Positions 50,001-62,720 of a stretch of DNA of 64,000 bases are shown piece by piece (within the stretch, counting starts at the first letter, position 1; each line of letters opens with the position of its first letter). Location of the stretch: NCBI GenBank assembly GCA_905182975.1, contig CAJJDM010000081.1, positions 153,241 to 217,240 on the forward strand, in the 5' to 3' direction. The stretch is from Paramecium primaurelia (lineage: Eukaryota > Ciliophora > Oligohymenophorea > Peniculida > Parameciidae). The notes under the pieces were generated by a model. That model was not told the origin of the DNA and did not search any database. It saw only the letters and a list, made by a program, of their open reading frames with translations. The position numbers were made by a program, and so were the translations under genes.

Positions 50001-52891
50001 AGAATTAGAATGGTATCAATAAATGATGGATGAACATAATGCTACAATTATTAAACATAAAGAAAAAAGAACATAAAGATTAGAAGAAATTAAAAAAGTA
50101 TTGATAGCTAAAAAATAAGAATAATTGGATAAATTTGAATAAGAATATATAATAGCAGTTGAAGATTTAGCAGCTAAAGATGGTACTGGAAAGAAATATG
50201 GAAGACCTAAAAGAATAGCTTAAGAAAAATTAAGAACAGAAATGACTAAATGTGAAAAAGCATAAGAATGTATCAATTTGAAAATACAAGAATTGAAAGA
50301 TCATTATGATTTATTCAAAAATAAATAAGGTGATTATTTTGCTAATCTTGAACCATCATTTTCTATAAAAATTAGAAAAATATTAAGTGGAACCTTAATT
50401 TGTATCAAAAGATATGCAAATCATATTGAAGCACTTAAACCAGATAATAAAGTTGTAGATATGCCAAGAACTACTTGGAAGGAAAATAAATTTGATACTA
50501 TTTTAGAAGTTGAAGAATAATAAGAAGATAAAAAAATAATTGAAAATGATTTAGAAAGTATGGGACCATTATTTTATGCTGAAAAGAAATTATAAGAAAG
50601 TTTAGTAGATATTGAAAAGATAATTAAAGAAGAAGCAATTAAAATTTATGCAGATAAATAAAAATTCTTAACTGGAACTGATAAAATTCCAGATTATCTN
50701 AAAAAGCTAATGAAAGTGATAATGAATTTATAAAGTAATCTGAAAATTAGAGAAATGAAAAGTAGTCTTAAATTGAACCATAAAAACAAGAAATCAAAAA
50801 TACTATATATGTATTAAGAAGCCAATAAATTACAATGCATAAAAAAAGGTAAAATAAAATATTAATTAATTAGATATGAACGATATGCAAAGTAATTAGT
50901 AGAAAGAATTGATGATCAAACAGAATAGATCAATTTTTTATTGGAAGGTGGATTATTGGATATGAAAGATTACATTTAAGAGTAGTAAACACTAAAAAAT
51001 AATTTATAATCAGCAACAACTTTAGCCAAATTATAAGGAATTCAAAATACTGTTAAAGAGAATTATTTTAAATTTGGAGAAAGTAATATTTTTAATTTAT
51101 AATAGAAATTAATGATTTAGAATAAAAATTAAGTTATTTAGCAAATTAAGAATTGGATGTATTATTATAAAAAAATAAAGATTTTATGAGAGATTGCAAA
51201 CCAAATGAATATTTTAAAGAAGAATTAGAATGGTATCAATAAATGATGGATGAACATAATGCTACAATTATTAAACATAAAGAAAAAAGAACATAAAGAT
51301 TAGAAGAAATTAAAAAAGTATTGATAGCTAAAAAATAAGAATAATTGGATAAATTTGAATAAGAATATATAATAGCAGTTGAAGATTTAGCAGCTAAAGA
51401 TGGTACTGGAAAGAAATATGGAAGACCTAAAAGAATAGCTTAAGAAAAATTAAGAACAGAAATGACTAAATGTGAAAAAGCATAAGAATGTATCAATTTG
51501 AAAATACAAGAATTGAAAGATCATTATGATTTATTCAAAAATAAATAAGGTGATTATTTTGCTAATCTTGAACCATCATTTTCTATAAAAATTAGAAAAA
51601 TATTAAGTGGAACCTTAATTTGTATCAAAAGATATGCAAATCATATTGAAGCACTTAAACCAGATAATAAAGTTGTAGATATGCCAAGAACTACTTGGAA
51701 GGAAAATAAATTTGATACTATTTTAGAAGTTGAAGAATAATAAGAAGATAAAAAAATAATTGAAAATGATTTAGAAAGTATGGGACCATTATTTTATGCT
51801 GAAAAGAAATTATAAGAAAGTTTAGTAGATATTGAAAAGATAATTAAAGAAGAAGCAATTAAAATTTATGCAGATAAATAAAAATTCTTAACTGGAACTG
51901 ATAAAATTCCAGATTATCTTAGAGCATATATTGAGAATATGTAAAGGAATATGAATGAATTTAGAATATAATCAATTAGAGAACTTAGGAATGCTTGTGA
52001 AGAATTATCAGAAATGTCACCAAAAATAAGTTAGATGATATTATTATCAAATCATTAAAGATGGATATTCACATTATCATTAATTAATACTAATTTATGG
52101 AATGAATTATAAAAGGAATAAAATAAATAAGAGAATCTTAAAAAATTACATTAAAAATTATTAAGACCTAATTTAGGAAATCCATAATTAAAAGAAGAAT
52201 TAGATGATTTAAAATAAAAAGAATCAAAAAGATTATCTGATTTTTTGGAATTATTATCAAAATATTAAGTAACTCTTTTTGATGAAAATTTCAATTAAGG
52301 AGACAAATATTTGAAAGCTGCAAATTAAAATTTTGAATTCTTATTACTTTTTTATGATTCACTCTTATTATTTGAAGATTTTATTAAATTACCTGGAGAT
52401 GAATAAATATAAAAAAAGCATTAAAATTTGAAAGTCTCTTTGAGATAAAAGTAGAGTGGTTAAATAATAGATACAAATTCAGAAAGATCTCTAAGTAAAA
52501 CTTGGGAAGGTGTTTAATTGGATATGTTTACTATAGGAGATAGAATTATATAATATAATTGGCAAATCAATTAAGTAGTAAAAGTAGATCCGAAAGATGC
52601 AAAAAATAAAGCTCCAGAAGCTAAGAAACCTGCTCCAGGAGGAAAACAATAAGAAATTGAGAAACCCATTTAGACAACTACAACGTATTTAATTTAATAA
52701 ACTTTAGACCATTAAAATCATTTAAAACATTTAGATAAATATCAGCCAAACATGAATTCTTTAAATCAATTAATGAATTTGTTATTGAATACAAGAAATA
52801 AGTAGATTATGCAAAAGATTAAATAAAATTACTTAGTGAAAGAGAGTTAAAGTTCTAATTCAAATGGGAATAAAGTATTGCTTCTTTATGA
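47081..52891 (+). CDS. CCDC180-like coiled-coil protein (interrupted by an assembly duplication)
   Basis: Read continuously the frame is lost at the single N at 50700. If the 1220 bp overlap there is collapsed, the exons sum exactly to 1483 codons (1482 residues). Introns: 47360-47385, 47797-47821, 48991-49010 (only 20 nt), 49629-49653, 49863-49885 and 52685-52707. After a disordered N-terminus it is nearly all helical, with early blocks such as LLIERQKDTRRENHLKFCDEFEKWVNRLN, Pro/Lys-rich linkers (KPPATKPKDPKK, APKDPKAKPAAPPP) and a C-terminal helical domain. Size and arrangement resemble CCDC180 (DUF4455/DUF4456), a conserved protein of ciliated organisms. The family name is a by-eye call. 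Confidence 0.6.
49484..50699. repeat. Left copy of a 1216 bp near-identical duplicate
   Basis: Matches 50704-51919 (offset 1220). About 16 base differences lie in the first 500 bp and I find none in the remaining 700 bp. Most differences are silent, including TAA/CAA and TAG/CAG swaps for Gln. The copy ends at the N at 50700. Confidence 0.85.
50700..50700. other. Single-N contig join
   Basis: One N joins two overlapping pieces of the same gene. Reading across it shifts the frame (1220 is not a multiple of three). Confidence 0.9.
50704..51919. repeat. Right copy of the 1216 bp near-identical duplicate
   Basis: The second version of the segment, followed from 51920 by the unique C-terminal part of the gene. 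Its copies of the two introns are at 50849-50873 and 51083-51105. Confidence 0.85.
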
Positions 52892-52917
52892 TATTAATAT
52901 AATTTATATATATATTT

Positions 52918-54391
52918 ATGATATTTCCAACTGAGCCTTACATTAAGAAGAAGTTCTTTTATAAGAATTTTTTGGCAGATAACTCAAAGATAGACTTTCT
53001 TAATTAATATAAGGTTTTGTAATAGATGAAAGATAATCACTCTAATAATAACAGAAATCATATTCATACATAAGTTACTTAGGTAAGTCTCTATAAATAA
53101 ATGTTCAGTATTCATTCTCCTCAGTCATCACAAAAAATAAATAAATCATAAAGGCCAGGATTCAGTTCAGTAAAGCTTTTACATACTCATAATTCTTAAT
53201 AAACTATTTTGAATAGACCTTCTATTGAAACTATTAAATAAGAGAGCAGAAAGGAACGTAGAGCTCCTTTGCATAAAAAAAAATTAATTTTGAAATATCC
53301 ATCTTTAGAAATCACAGATTATTTGTAATATCTGAAAAGCTAAAAGAAATCTAATACTTCTATTAAATATTCAGATCTTTTTAAAGAAGAAATACCTATT
53401 ATAACAATGAATTAATAGAAATAACAAAATTATAGAAATTAAAAGAAGAATAAAGAAATTATTTGCAATTATTATTTTAATGGTAATTCACATCCATAAT
53501 CACACTAGTACGAATGTAGTGTCTCGTATTTAGGATGGAAGTAACTTTTAGGATATTGTTAATACATGTACTCATCAATATCCTAATCTAAAACACACAA
53601 TAGATTAATTTATGTAAGATATTGAAGTTGCTTCAACTATCTATACAAGTCAATCTTAATTAGGAGCCACTCTTGGTAGAATCACTGGAGTTGATCATAA
53701 AATATTTTATTTGTTTTTCAGACCATAAAATGAATACCCAGAATCTAATTTATAATATTCTATTGATGAGGATCTTTGTAAAAATTATAAATTTATAAAA
53801 CCAATCAAATATGATATTTATTACAGAATCTTTGGAGCAGGTGATATACCATTAGAATTTTAAGATTAATTAGGATAATCTGAGCCTTAAATTAGAAGAC
53901 ATAAAATTAGACATTCAGAATATTAATTTGCTTAATAAAATAAAGATGCAAACCCTACTATTGATTATGATTTTGTTAAGAAGATATCTTACTACTAAAA
54001 AAATTTATAATTATTTTTAAAGTAGAAATCAGGAGATATCTTAACAAATCTCAGATAATAAATGATGGCCGAAGAGTAACAAAATAGTAATCTCATTAGA
54101 CTTACTATACTTTCAAAATTAATAGATTCAGAAAATTAAATTGGCAATTATGTCTATATTTTATATTATTTTTTATATTTAATTAATTAATTACAATTTT
54201 TTATTGTTATCATTCATATATTCAAATAACAACAATATTTTCTCTTGTTATTAATAATATCTCAAATTTCCTAATATAAATATCAAATATTTTCATAAGA
54301 CTTTCTTATTGATATCAAATACATGTTTTTATCTTTTTATGCTATAATGGATGTTTTAAGTTTTGTCATCTCTTTTACTAAAGGAAATTGA
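52918..54391 (+). CDS. Unknown protein, intron structure uncertain
   Basis: The first exon encodes about 190 residues of Ser/Gln/Lys-rich sequence (SIHSPQSSQKINKSQRPGF, RRAPLHKKKLILKYPSLEITDYLQYL). From about 53550 the coding frame is shifted by one: DIVNTCTHQYPNLKHTIDQF, STIYTSQSQLGATLGRITGVDHKIFYLFF, YDIYYRIFGAGDIPLEFQ. The splice could be one 31 nt intron (53501-53531 region) or two 26 nt introns around a 17 bp micro-exon; both restore the frame. From about 54150 the open frame becomes very hydrophobic and AT-rich up to the TGA at 54389-54391, so the true C-terminus is uncertain. Family not recognised. Confidence 0.45.
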
Positions 54392-54878
54392 AAAAATTAG
54401 AAGTTTAATAATTAACCTAATGTATAAATACATTTATCAGATAAAATTATTTTAGACAGGTTTTATTGCAATATATTAATTATTTAGTAGGAAAATATTC
54501 AATGAATTTTTCTTTATTCTGATTTTCTTCAATGGAAAATAAAACAATTCTTTTGATATTTAACAATTGAAAAAGAATAGAAATGTTATCTTCCAAATAT
54601 TAAATAGTTGTTGAATATTTTTAATATTTCACTTCATTAAAAAATAGGATTTTTTTAATTTTGTTAATAATTAGAAATAATATAATAAAAGTAAGGATTT
54701 ATTATAATCAAATATGATATCATAAAAATAGTTTCTGAGGATCCGTGTATATAAGAAGACTACTTCAAAAACAATATCAATATAAATAATTAAATTAAAT
54801 TATATTTTTTTGAAATATTATTTTAAGAATAATCTAAGAATTTTAATTCTGATTAATGAAATATGAAATTAATTGTTT
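54392..54878. other. Intergenic, no gene seen
   Basis: 487 bp of AT-rich sequence between convergent 3' ends. No coding texture or RNA gene found. Confidence 0.55.
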
Positions 54879-55442
54879 TCATTAGGTATCACTGTATGGA
54901 ACACATCCAGTCCATGGTCTAGCAACATATTAATTGAAACGACCATCGAATTACAAAGTATTTGTAACTGTATTTTGGACTTATGTTGCATACAATAAGT
55001 TGTATTCAACTGGATCTCTAGCTAAAACCCACATGAAGAATTTTGATGGTTCACTAACAATAGCCCATTAATATTATTCATTTTTAACTGGACCTAATTA
55101 GACAATCCAATAATCAGCATATTCAAAAGGTGCTCCTTCCAAATGTACTTTCAATTAACCTGGTTATTCTGGATTAGGAATGTAAGCATATCCTGTGATT
55201 TCTTTGACTTCACCTTAAGGAGATCCATATCTTTCCATATTTAAGACACTCAAATTTCCATCTGATTAAAGACCATATGTAGCTCTTGTGCAATAAGCAT
55301 CTTTTTCAAATGTTAAATGAACCCAAGGACTGCTGGCCACTTCATACCAGTTACCCAAGTATTATGTAACATTAAGTGTTTATACACTCTATAATTAAGC
55401 AGATGCCAATCCAAGAAGTACAACTAAAATCAATTTGTTCAT
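54879..55442 (-). CDS. Secreted lipocalin
   Basis: 187 residues without introns. A signal peptide (MNKLILVVLLGLASA) is followed by the lipocalin entry motif NVTQYLGNWYEVASSP, where G-x-W sits at the start of strand A. YCTRATYGLQSDGNLSVLN and PGQLKVHLEGAPFEYADYWIVQLG follow as beta strands, and WAIVSEPSKFFMWVLARDP matches the second conserved lipocalin block. This order is that of the apolipoprotein D/bacterial Blc branch, small barrels that bind lipids or other hydrophobic ligands. The C-terminal Cys (WTGCVPYS) could pair with the Cys at the end of strand B. It is secreted or stored in a granule; the ligand is unknown. Confidence 0.8.
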
Positions 55443-55554
55443 TTATTAATGAAAGGATCAAGAATTAAATTCTGCATTTGTTTGACAAATAAGAACAAAA
55501 TTCTTCTTAAAATGATAATACGTCATTAATTTAATTATTTATATTAATTAAAAG

Positions 55555-58500
55555 TCATTTCCCATTACTAATTTGGAATTTCTTCACTTCGATTGATTTT
55601 AGAAGAGAATATTTAAATATTTCTCTTGCTCTATCACATCCAAAAAGTAAACGTAAATTATTTTAAGTTCCAAACCACAAAGTTAATTAATTATGTAAAG
55701 TTTAATCTATCTCAAGTAAGGTCATTTTACTTAAATCATATGATCCTTTCAATTTGAAATAACTTTGTTCACTTGCTTGTTTTTTTTATGTGTCTGAAGT
55801 AAGTTTTGCATATTTCTTATTTACTGTTTGTTCAAGCATTAAATCTGGTTTAAGGAAAAACCTTATTAATGTTAATGAATAAATTATTACCAATCTTCAA
55901 GATTTTCAGTGAATAATCTAATTTATGTTCCATCATTATGAATCAACATTCTTTTTTTGTGAAATTCTTTAAATTTGTTGAATATTGGTTTTTCAGGATT
56001 GTAAACTGCCCACATTATACATTTTGGTTAAATTCCATTACTTATATGTAATAATGCACCTTGACTGATTGTATCATCAGAAAATTTTATATTACTTAAT
56101 GCTATTTAGAATTTCATAAATGATATAATTTTTGTGAAGAATATGATTGCAACTTCTAAAGAATCTTCATCTTTAAATGGAGGAGGTTAATCAGTTACAG
56201 AATAAAGGATACAAACTCTTTGATCACTTTCCATCCTATAACAACCTTCGATCTAAAATAATAATTTATTATTTACTTATGATTTATTTATTTTGAATAT
56301 CAATTTAAGAGATGTAAATTCCATTAATAATTTTGGATTTTCAAATTCAGGAGAAGGATTCTTTTTCTTTTTGATTTCTTCATCAGCTTCACATAATATA
56401 AAATATTTTGAAGTAACTACAACCAATGCAGGAATATTGAGGCCTTTTTATGTTTGATAATAGCATTTTATAAAATGTTCAACATAATAATCTGGCCTTG
56501 AATTTCCTTATTAGTCTTCATCATCCTTATTTTTAATTAAAATTGATCTATTTAATAAACTTGATTGCAATTTTAATTAATAATCAAATGAAAATAAATC
56601 TTCTAATATTTCTTAGATAAACGATTATCTTATGAATTTTTTGGTAAACACTTCCATTTTAGTTAATACAGAAAGAATTTAAAATTTCAAACTTTTACAT
56701 TTCACTATATATAAACCAACTAATTTAATCAAAGAAGATCTTGTCTATGTTTTTATTTTAAAAAACTTTTCATCTAAGCTCACTGCAGCCAGAAGACTTT
56801 TTTCTGACTACATATCCCAAACAATAATCTCTAAGAATATAGTAAAACCTTATAATGGAAGCAAATTGAGTAAGATATATTCATCGATTTATCTATTGAT
56901 CATAGTAGCTATTTAATTTCTTTCTTCAGTTCTTTGTTTTTAGAAATCATCAGGGTAATCTTTTTCATATGTTTCCATAATTTTATCTTCATATGATATT
57001 TTAGTTAAATTAGAAGCAATTTTACTCATGCATTCACATGTTTCTTTAATCAAAACCAAATCATCATAAGTCAATGGAAATTTATCTTCATTTTATAGTT
57101 TAACAGAGATAATATCTAACATATCCCTAACTGCCTTGGCAATAACAAAAAAAGATGTTATAAACTATTTTTCTTTAGCACAAAATGAATATTCTAAAAT
57201 TACATTCATTATTTTAAGATATTTGGCACCTATATTACCATTATGCCAATCTGCCCATTAACAAATTAATGTTAACTCTCTAATATATTCAGCTCTCTAT
57301 CCCAATTATTCAGCCATTTTCTATCTTTAAATATTTGGTTTATTTATATCCTATGGACAATAACCTAATAAAGAATATACAATTCTCAAATATGCACATA
57401 CAGTAATAGTTCTTTCTTCAAATTTAATACCTGTATAAGTAATATGTTCCTGAGTTATACTTAATGCTTTTTTTGCAAACATTGGAAAATGAATAATCTT
57501 ATTTGGATTAAAATATGGTTTCTATTTAATAAATCCTCTTAATGGATCTGTAGGCATAGGTAATCCTTAAAATATAGTTGTTAATTTTTCATTCATTCTT
57601 GAAGTAGATAATTTTTTAATTTCTTATTATTTATTTAAATTATCAAAGTATTCATGAACTTATTCACGAATATAGAAATTGATTGAATTAAGCATTCTTT
57701 CAAAATTTAATTAATTTCCAAAGATTTCAAGGAAATATTCTTTTAAAGATAAAGATTTAGCTGAATGATTTCGACCAACTAAGAAACCCAACAAATTAAT
57801 AGCTCCTTCTTAATCATAAAACAATTAATGTTAACTTTAATGATAAATAGAATCTTCTTAATTTTCAATTACTAGAAATGGATCTGCACTAGTTTTCATA
57901 GCATCCCATATTTCTGTTTATTTCGCTCTTCTTTCTAAAGCTATTTTCTTCCAATTTTTTTGAATTTCTTTGAAATCATATAAACCTGGATTTTTGACCT
58001 TACTTAAATCTTCAACTTCATCTTCAGGTCTCATTTCTAAATTCTCTGCAATTCTTATCAATATTCTATCTGATACCTTTTTGTATGGTAATAATGCATC
58101 TCTATTGAATAATACAGATATTAAATATGAACATTATTTACCAATAAATGATCTTTCAATATCTATATCTAAAGTTTCAGGTGTTAATAAACTATCTTCA
58201 TTCAATAGTGAATTCTTCATACATTAAGCTTAATATAGTCCTTTAAGATTTTCTCTTAATAATGGTTCACAATGTAATGATTTTAGAAAATTATTAGTTC
58301 CAAAAGATAATTCTACTTTTTCTTAATATTCTGAATTGTCTTCACCTAATTCTAATAGATCACGTTCTTAATTTCTTTCTAAAATATCAAGTGCATATAA
58401 TGTTGCATTTTAACTGAATACAGTTACAAAATCTTCTCTAGATGATGATTTCTCACCAACAACAATCTTAGTCAATATCATCATAATATTAGCAACTACA

Positions 58501-61500
58501 CTTTCTGTTTTACCAGCACCTAAATTCCTATAAGAACCCAAGAGAGTAACTAATTTACCAATTTCTTTAGAATCTAATTAGGAAACTTTAATTGTTAATA
58601 AACATTAAACTACAGCCAATCTAACCATATCACTAGGAGTTGCTAATACTATAAATAAAGCTTCATCTCTTCCATTATTATCTAAATTCTTACTTACTTC
58701 CATACATATATCAGAAATTGGACTATCATAACCAATAGCATTCTTAGAAAAAAATTTAAGTAATTTGATAATATTTCTAAATACTTCATGTATCTTAGTA
58801 TTTAATAATGAACTTAAATTTTTAGTTAATTTTTAAATTGTTGGATCTAATTATTTCATCATTAATACATAGTAATCTCCTCCTAAATAATGTAATAATA
58901 ATTCACAATTATGAGTTTTTAAACAAATATATTTGACTATTTCATTGTTATCTATTCCAGGTTATTATATTTTAATGATTTTGTTTTTCAATAGTTTTCT
59001 AATATAAATAGCTACTGCATTTATTAAATAAGGATGTATTGCTGGAATTGTTGCCATTTAAAATAATTCATTAACTAAAAAGCTATCTTTTATTTATTAT
59101 TATACAATTGTATCCGTTTTCCATATTGTTCCATATACTTATATCAAAATACCCACTTTTTCATATCTCAATAAAATAGTATCTTTATTTTCTTTAGTTT
59201 CAGGATTTAAAAGAGAATTTCTGAATTTTTTAAACATAAATAGATATTTTCTTAATTCATCTTCCACATCTTTAATGAAATTACATGCTGTTTATCTAGA
59301 TTCCAATACTTCTTTTGTGCATATCTGACTTCTCTTCATTGAATTATTAATCAAATATAATACACCTATATATTATTCATCTAAATCAGATTATAATAAT
59401 AATTTGAATAAAACTAAACTTTTAGTTATAATCCCTCTATAATGATATTCATTTGCAAATTTTTGAAATTCCGCTAATTAAGCCATAAAATTTAGAAATA
59501 ACACATCTCTTTATTATTATTCTTCTCTTAAGTTATCCATATCTTTCATATAATTAGCCATAATTTAATCTAACCAATCTACAAAATTCAATTGAGCCAA
59601 CTTTATTGGAACCATTTCCTCATCATTTCTCTCTTCTACAGTTCTTAAAATACCTTCCATAACAAAAGTAGGAACATATTCTAATTCCTTTTATTACTAT
59701 AATAGAGGAATACTATATTTCTAAATAATATTTCTAGCTATTATTGCCATACCAGTTCCACTTCTCACTATTTCTACCACCATTTAAAAACATCTTCTTC
59801 CTATTTCTAAGCATTTAACAATAGCTAATTATGCTAAAGCTTTTAGAATTTATTCTACATAACTTTATTGATTTTAAGCAAAAAGAAAACAATTTTATAA
59901 AAAACTGTCTATATATTCTGCAATTTATTGTTACTTTTTTGGATCCTTATCTAGAAAACACAAATCAGCTTTATTTGGTTAAACAATTATCTTATTTACT
60001 AAATCATCTATCTTTCTAAGACAAGGAACAATAGCTTAAGGATCATTTATACATTTTGTTATCTTATCACATAATTATTTAGCATATTCTTTATCTTCTT
60101 CATCAGGTTCACTATCTAAAAATTCAACATTTCCTAATATATCTTCAATATTGAAATTAGCATCAGGTATAAATAAATCTGTAGATTTATTATTCAAAGT
60201 TTTTAGCATTCCAGATAATGTAACAGCAAATGCAGTTTCAATTAATGGTTGCTTTTTTAAAAATGGATTTCTCAATATGTTTAGAGTCTAGATTTTCAAT
60301 TACTTTAATTCTTCAAGAATATTTTTAACATCATAACCATGTAAAAATTTTATTAAGTTATCATTGATTAATAATACTTCTAAATCTTTTGAGAATTATT
60401 TTATATCATTATTTAAGATTGTTGTAATAGAGTTATTAGAAATATCAATATATTTAAGTTAAGATAATGGACCGCAATCTGGGAATTTTTTTAATCTATT
60501 ATGTGATAAATTTAGATATTGTAATTTCTTTGTTTTTAATTTTGCATCTTCTATAATATTGTGACTAACATCTAATGTTTTTAAATTAAAAAATTGATTC
60601 ACTTCTTCAATCATTTTCAATCGATTTTTAGATAAATTGATTACAATAATCTTGTTTTTCAAATCAAGTTTCAATTAATCAAATGCTACTATACGAACAA
60701 GTCCTCCTTCTTCAGAAAAATCAAGCTCATCATCATGTTTATCAATTTGAATTAAAATTTGATCAAGAGTCAACTCAATTTCTTATAACATTTGAAATAA
60801 TTTATGAATCTATATACTTGTAAAAAATAATTCAATTAATAAAATATTGACTTGATACTTAAATATCATAAGGTATGTTTTATTCTACATAAGCCATTTC
60901 GATGTGATTATCTACTATATAAGTATGGAAATCCCAAAATCTTTCAGCTAGAAATATATATTATAATTAATAAATTACCTTATTTTTTATTATTTTTCAT
61001 TCTGTATTTATGAAATGCTTATAAGGCCATTTAACCAAAATGATTTTAATAAAGCTTAAGTGATACAAGCATATCATTTGTTTCTAATGATTCTGCAATC
61101 ATCTTCAAACCATTATCATCAATATCATTTCTAACCATATCTAAATGGATTAATGTTCTCTAAAATGCAATTTAATATTTACATTTTTGCTTAAAGCTTA
61201 TGCAATTGCTTTTGCTCCATAATGTCCTGTTCTATTTGATGTTAATATTAAACTCTCTAAAACACAATATTCGCCACATAAATATTTAGCAATAGCTTCA
61301 CATCCTTTAAATGAAATTCTATTTGCTGTTAAATCTAAGACTCTTAATTTATTGTTTTCTAATAAATGTTCTGTAATTATGTATATGGCATCACATGTAA
61401 AATTATGTTTTTGTAAAGATATCTTTTCCAATCCTCTATTAGAATGAAACATTTTGCCAAAATGTATTGCTGTCTCTTATCCAATAGAATGATAAACTGG

Positions 61501-62138
61501 ATTATCTAAATTTAAAATTTATAATGAATTATTCTTCCAATTCAAAATTGATGTAATTGCCTAATAAATCTATATAAATTATTTACAATCACACCATCAT
61601 GATCTATACCATTATTAGCTAAATTTAATTCTAATATTGATTTATTATTAAATAACATTTCAACAATTGACATTGCCCCTTTAGTTTATAAATTGTTAAA
61701 ATTCAAATTCAGATGAGTAAATGTTTGTATATCCTTAATCCCTTCTGCAATTAATTCCCCTCCTTCTACACCAATTTTATTACTCTGTAAATTGAGACTT
61801 TCTAATTAATTACATCCTTATTTATATAATAAAGTTTAAGTACCTGATAAAAATTTTGATAATTCTTGAACTCCTACATTAGTGATTTCATTAAATGATA
61901 GATCTATATGTTTGATATGTTCTTTATAATTTTGAATACAAGAAAGTAATAAAATTAAATCTTAATCTAACATCCTCTAATTAAAATTGAGCTTGTAATT
62001 TCCTCTAAATATTAAATTAATATCATTAGTTTTAGTTTAATAAGTTCGAACTATTGCTTCATTTACAGGTTTTGAAAATTCAGAGCATTATCTTTTATAA
62101 TCAGTTGCAATTTTAGGTCTAATAATTGCCCAATCCAT
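55555..62138 (-). CDS. 2133-residue LRR protein, RNI-type plus SDS22-type repeats
   Basis: A naive reading gives three separate genes, but all parts join in one frame after removing introns 61561-61586, 61160-61182, 60948-60978 (31 nt), 60810-60858 (49 nt), 56253-56276 and 55862-55890; the total is then exactly 2134 codons. Residues about 50-360 are ribonuclease-inhibitor-type LRRs (HIKHIDLSFNEITNVGVQEL, LESLNLQSNKIGVEG). A short bridge (FWDFHTYIVDNHIEMAYVE) leads to SDS22-like LRRs at about 445-525 (VINLSKNRLKMI, LKTLDVSHNII, LQYLNLSHNRLKKFP). An acidic patch (LDSEPDEEDKEYAK) follows, then about 1500 residues of helical repeat-like sequence. No enzyme motif was seen. Probably a scaffold. Confidence 0.7.
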
Positions 62139-62149
62139 TATTTTAATTA
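62139..62149. promoter_or_regulatory. 11 bp divergent spacer
   Basis: Eleven A/T bases lie between the start codons of the giant LRR gene and the small plus-strand gene. Confidence 0.55.
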
Positions 62150-62478
62150 ATGCAATAATAATTAACTTCTTAAGTTATTTTAGATCGTAATCAAGAATTC
62201 AAAGGAGTTGAGTTCTAATTCAACTCTAGAAAGATTGTTGTTGAAAATATTGATCCACTAGAACCATTATCAAAATATATTGATGCAGATAAGCTCAATG
62301 AAATTCTAAGTAATTTTAATTATATGAGTAAGATTATAAAATTGAAGATTCTAAGAAAGGAGAAGAAGGCATCAAATTGAATTAGCATATTAAATATTAT
62401 GATTTCTCTAGACCTCCTACTGGTATTCCTAAAAAGGCTTTTAGAGCATATAGTGCAATTGCAAAAAAAAAGAAATGA
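62150..62478 (+). CDS. Small protein of unknown function
   Basis: 101 residues with one 23 nt intron at 62310-62332. The sequence is soluble and well mixed (VILDRNQEFKGVEFQFNSRKIVVENIDPLEPLSKYIDADKLNEIL, then DFSRPPTGIPKKAFRAYSAIAKKKK). The basic C-terminus could be a localisation signal. No family recognised. Divergent from the giant LRR gene with 11 bp between starts, so the two may be co-expressed. Confidence 0.6.
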
Positions 62479-62720
62479 AAATATATTATCATTATTAATG
62501 AAGCTATTTTAGTAATAAATTTAAACATTATGAGCATAACATTTAATAATTAATCACTAATACTCTGTATTATATGAACTATAATTTAATAAGTTATCTT
62601 AATTTTATATTGATTTAGCTTTAGTTAAGTGAAATTATATGAGCTATTTGGAATAATTATTTAAATAATGTTCATAACTTTGAGTGCTTTAGTTATATAT
62701 AAATAATTTATAATAATTGA

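Noticed and set aside
53460..54150. Protein phosphatase 2C identity for the unknown gene
   Set aside because: An NGNSH stretch briefly suggested the DGHGG motif, but the metal-binding residues and later PP2C motifs are absent.
55555..56657. A separate 350-residue gene starting at 56657
   Set aside because: The upstream frame runs straight into it without a stop, and the combined exon length closes exactly with the rest of the LRR gene.
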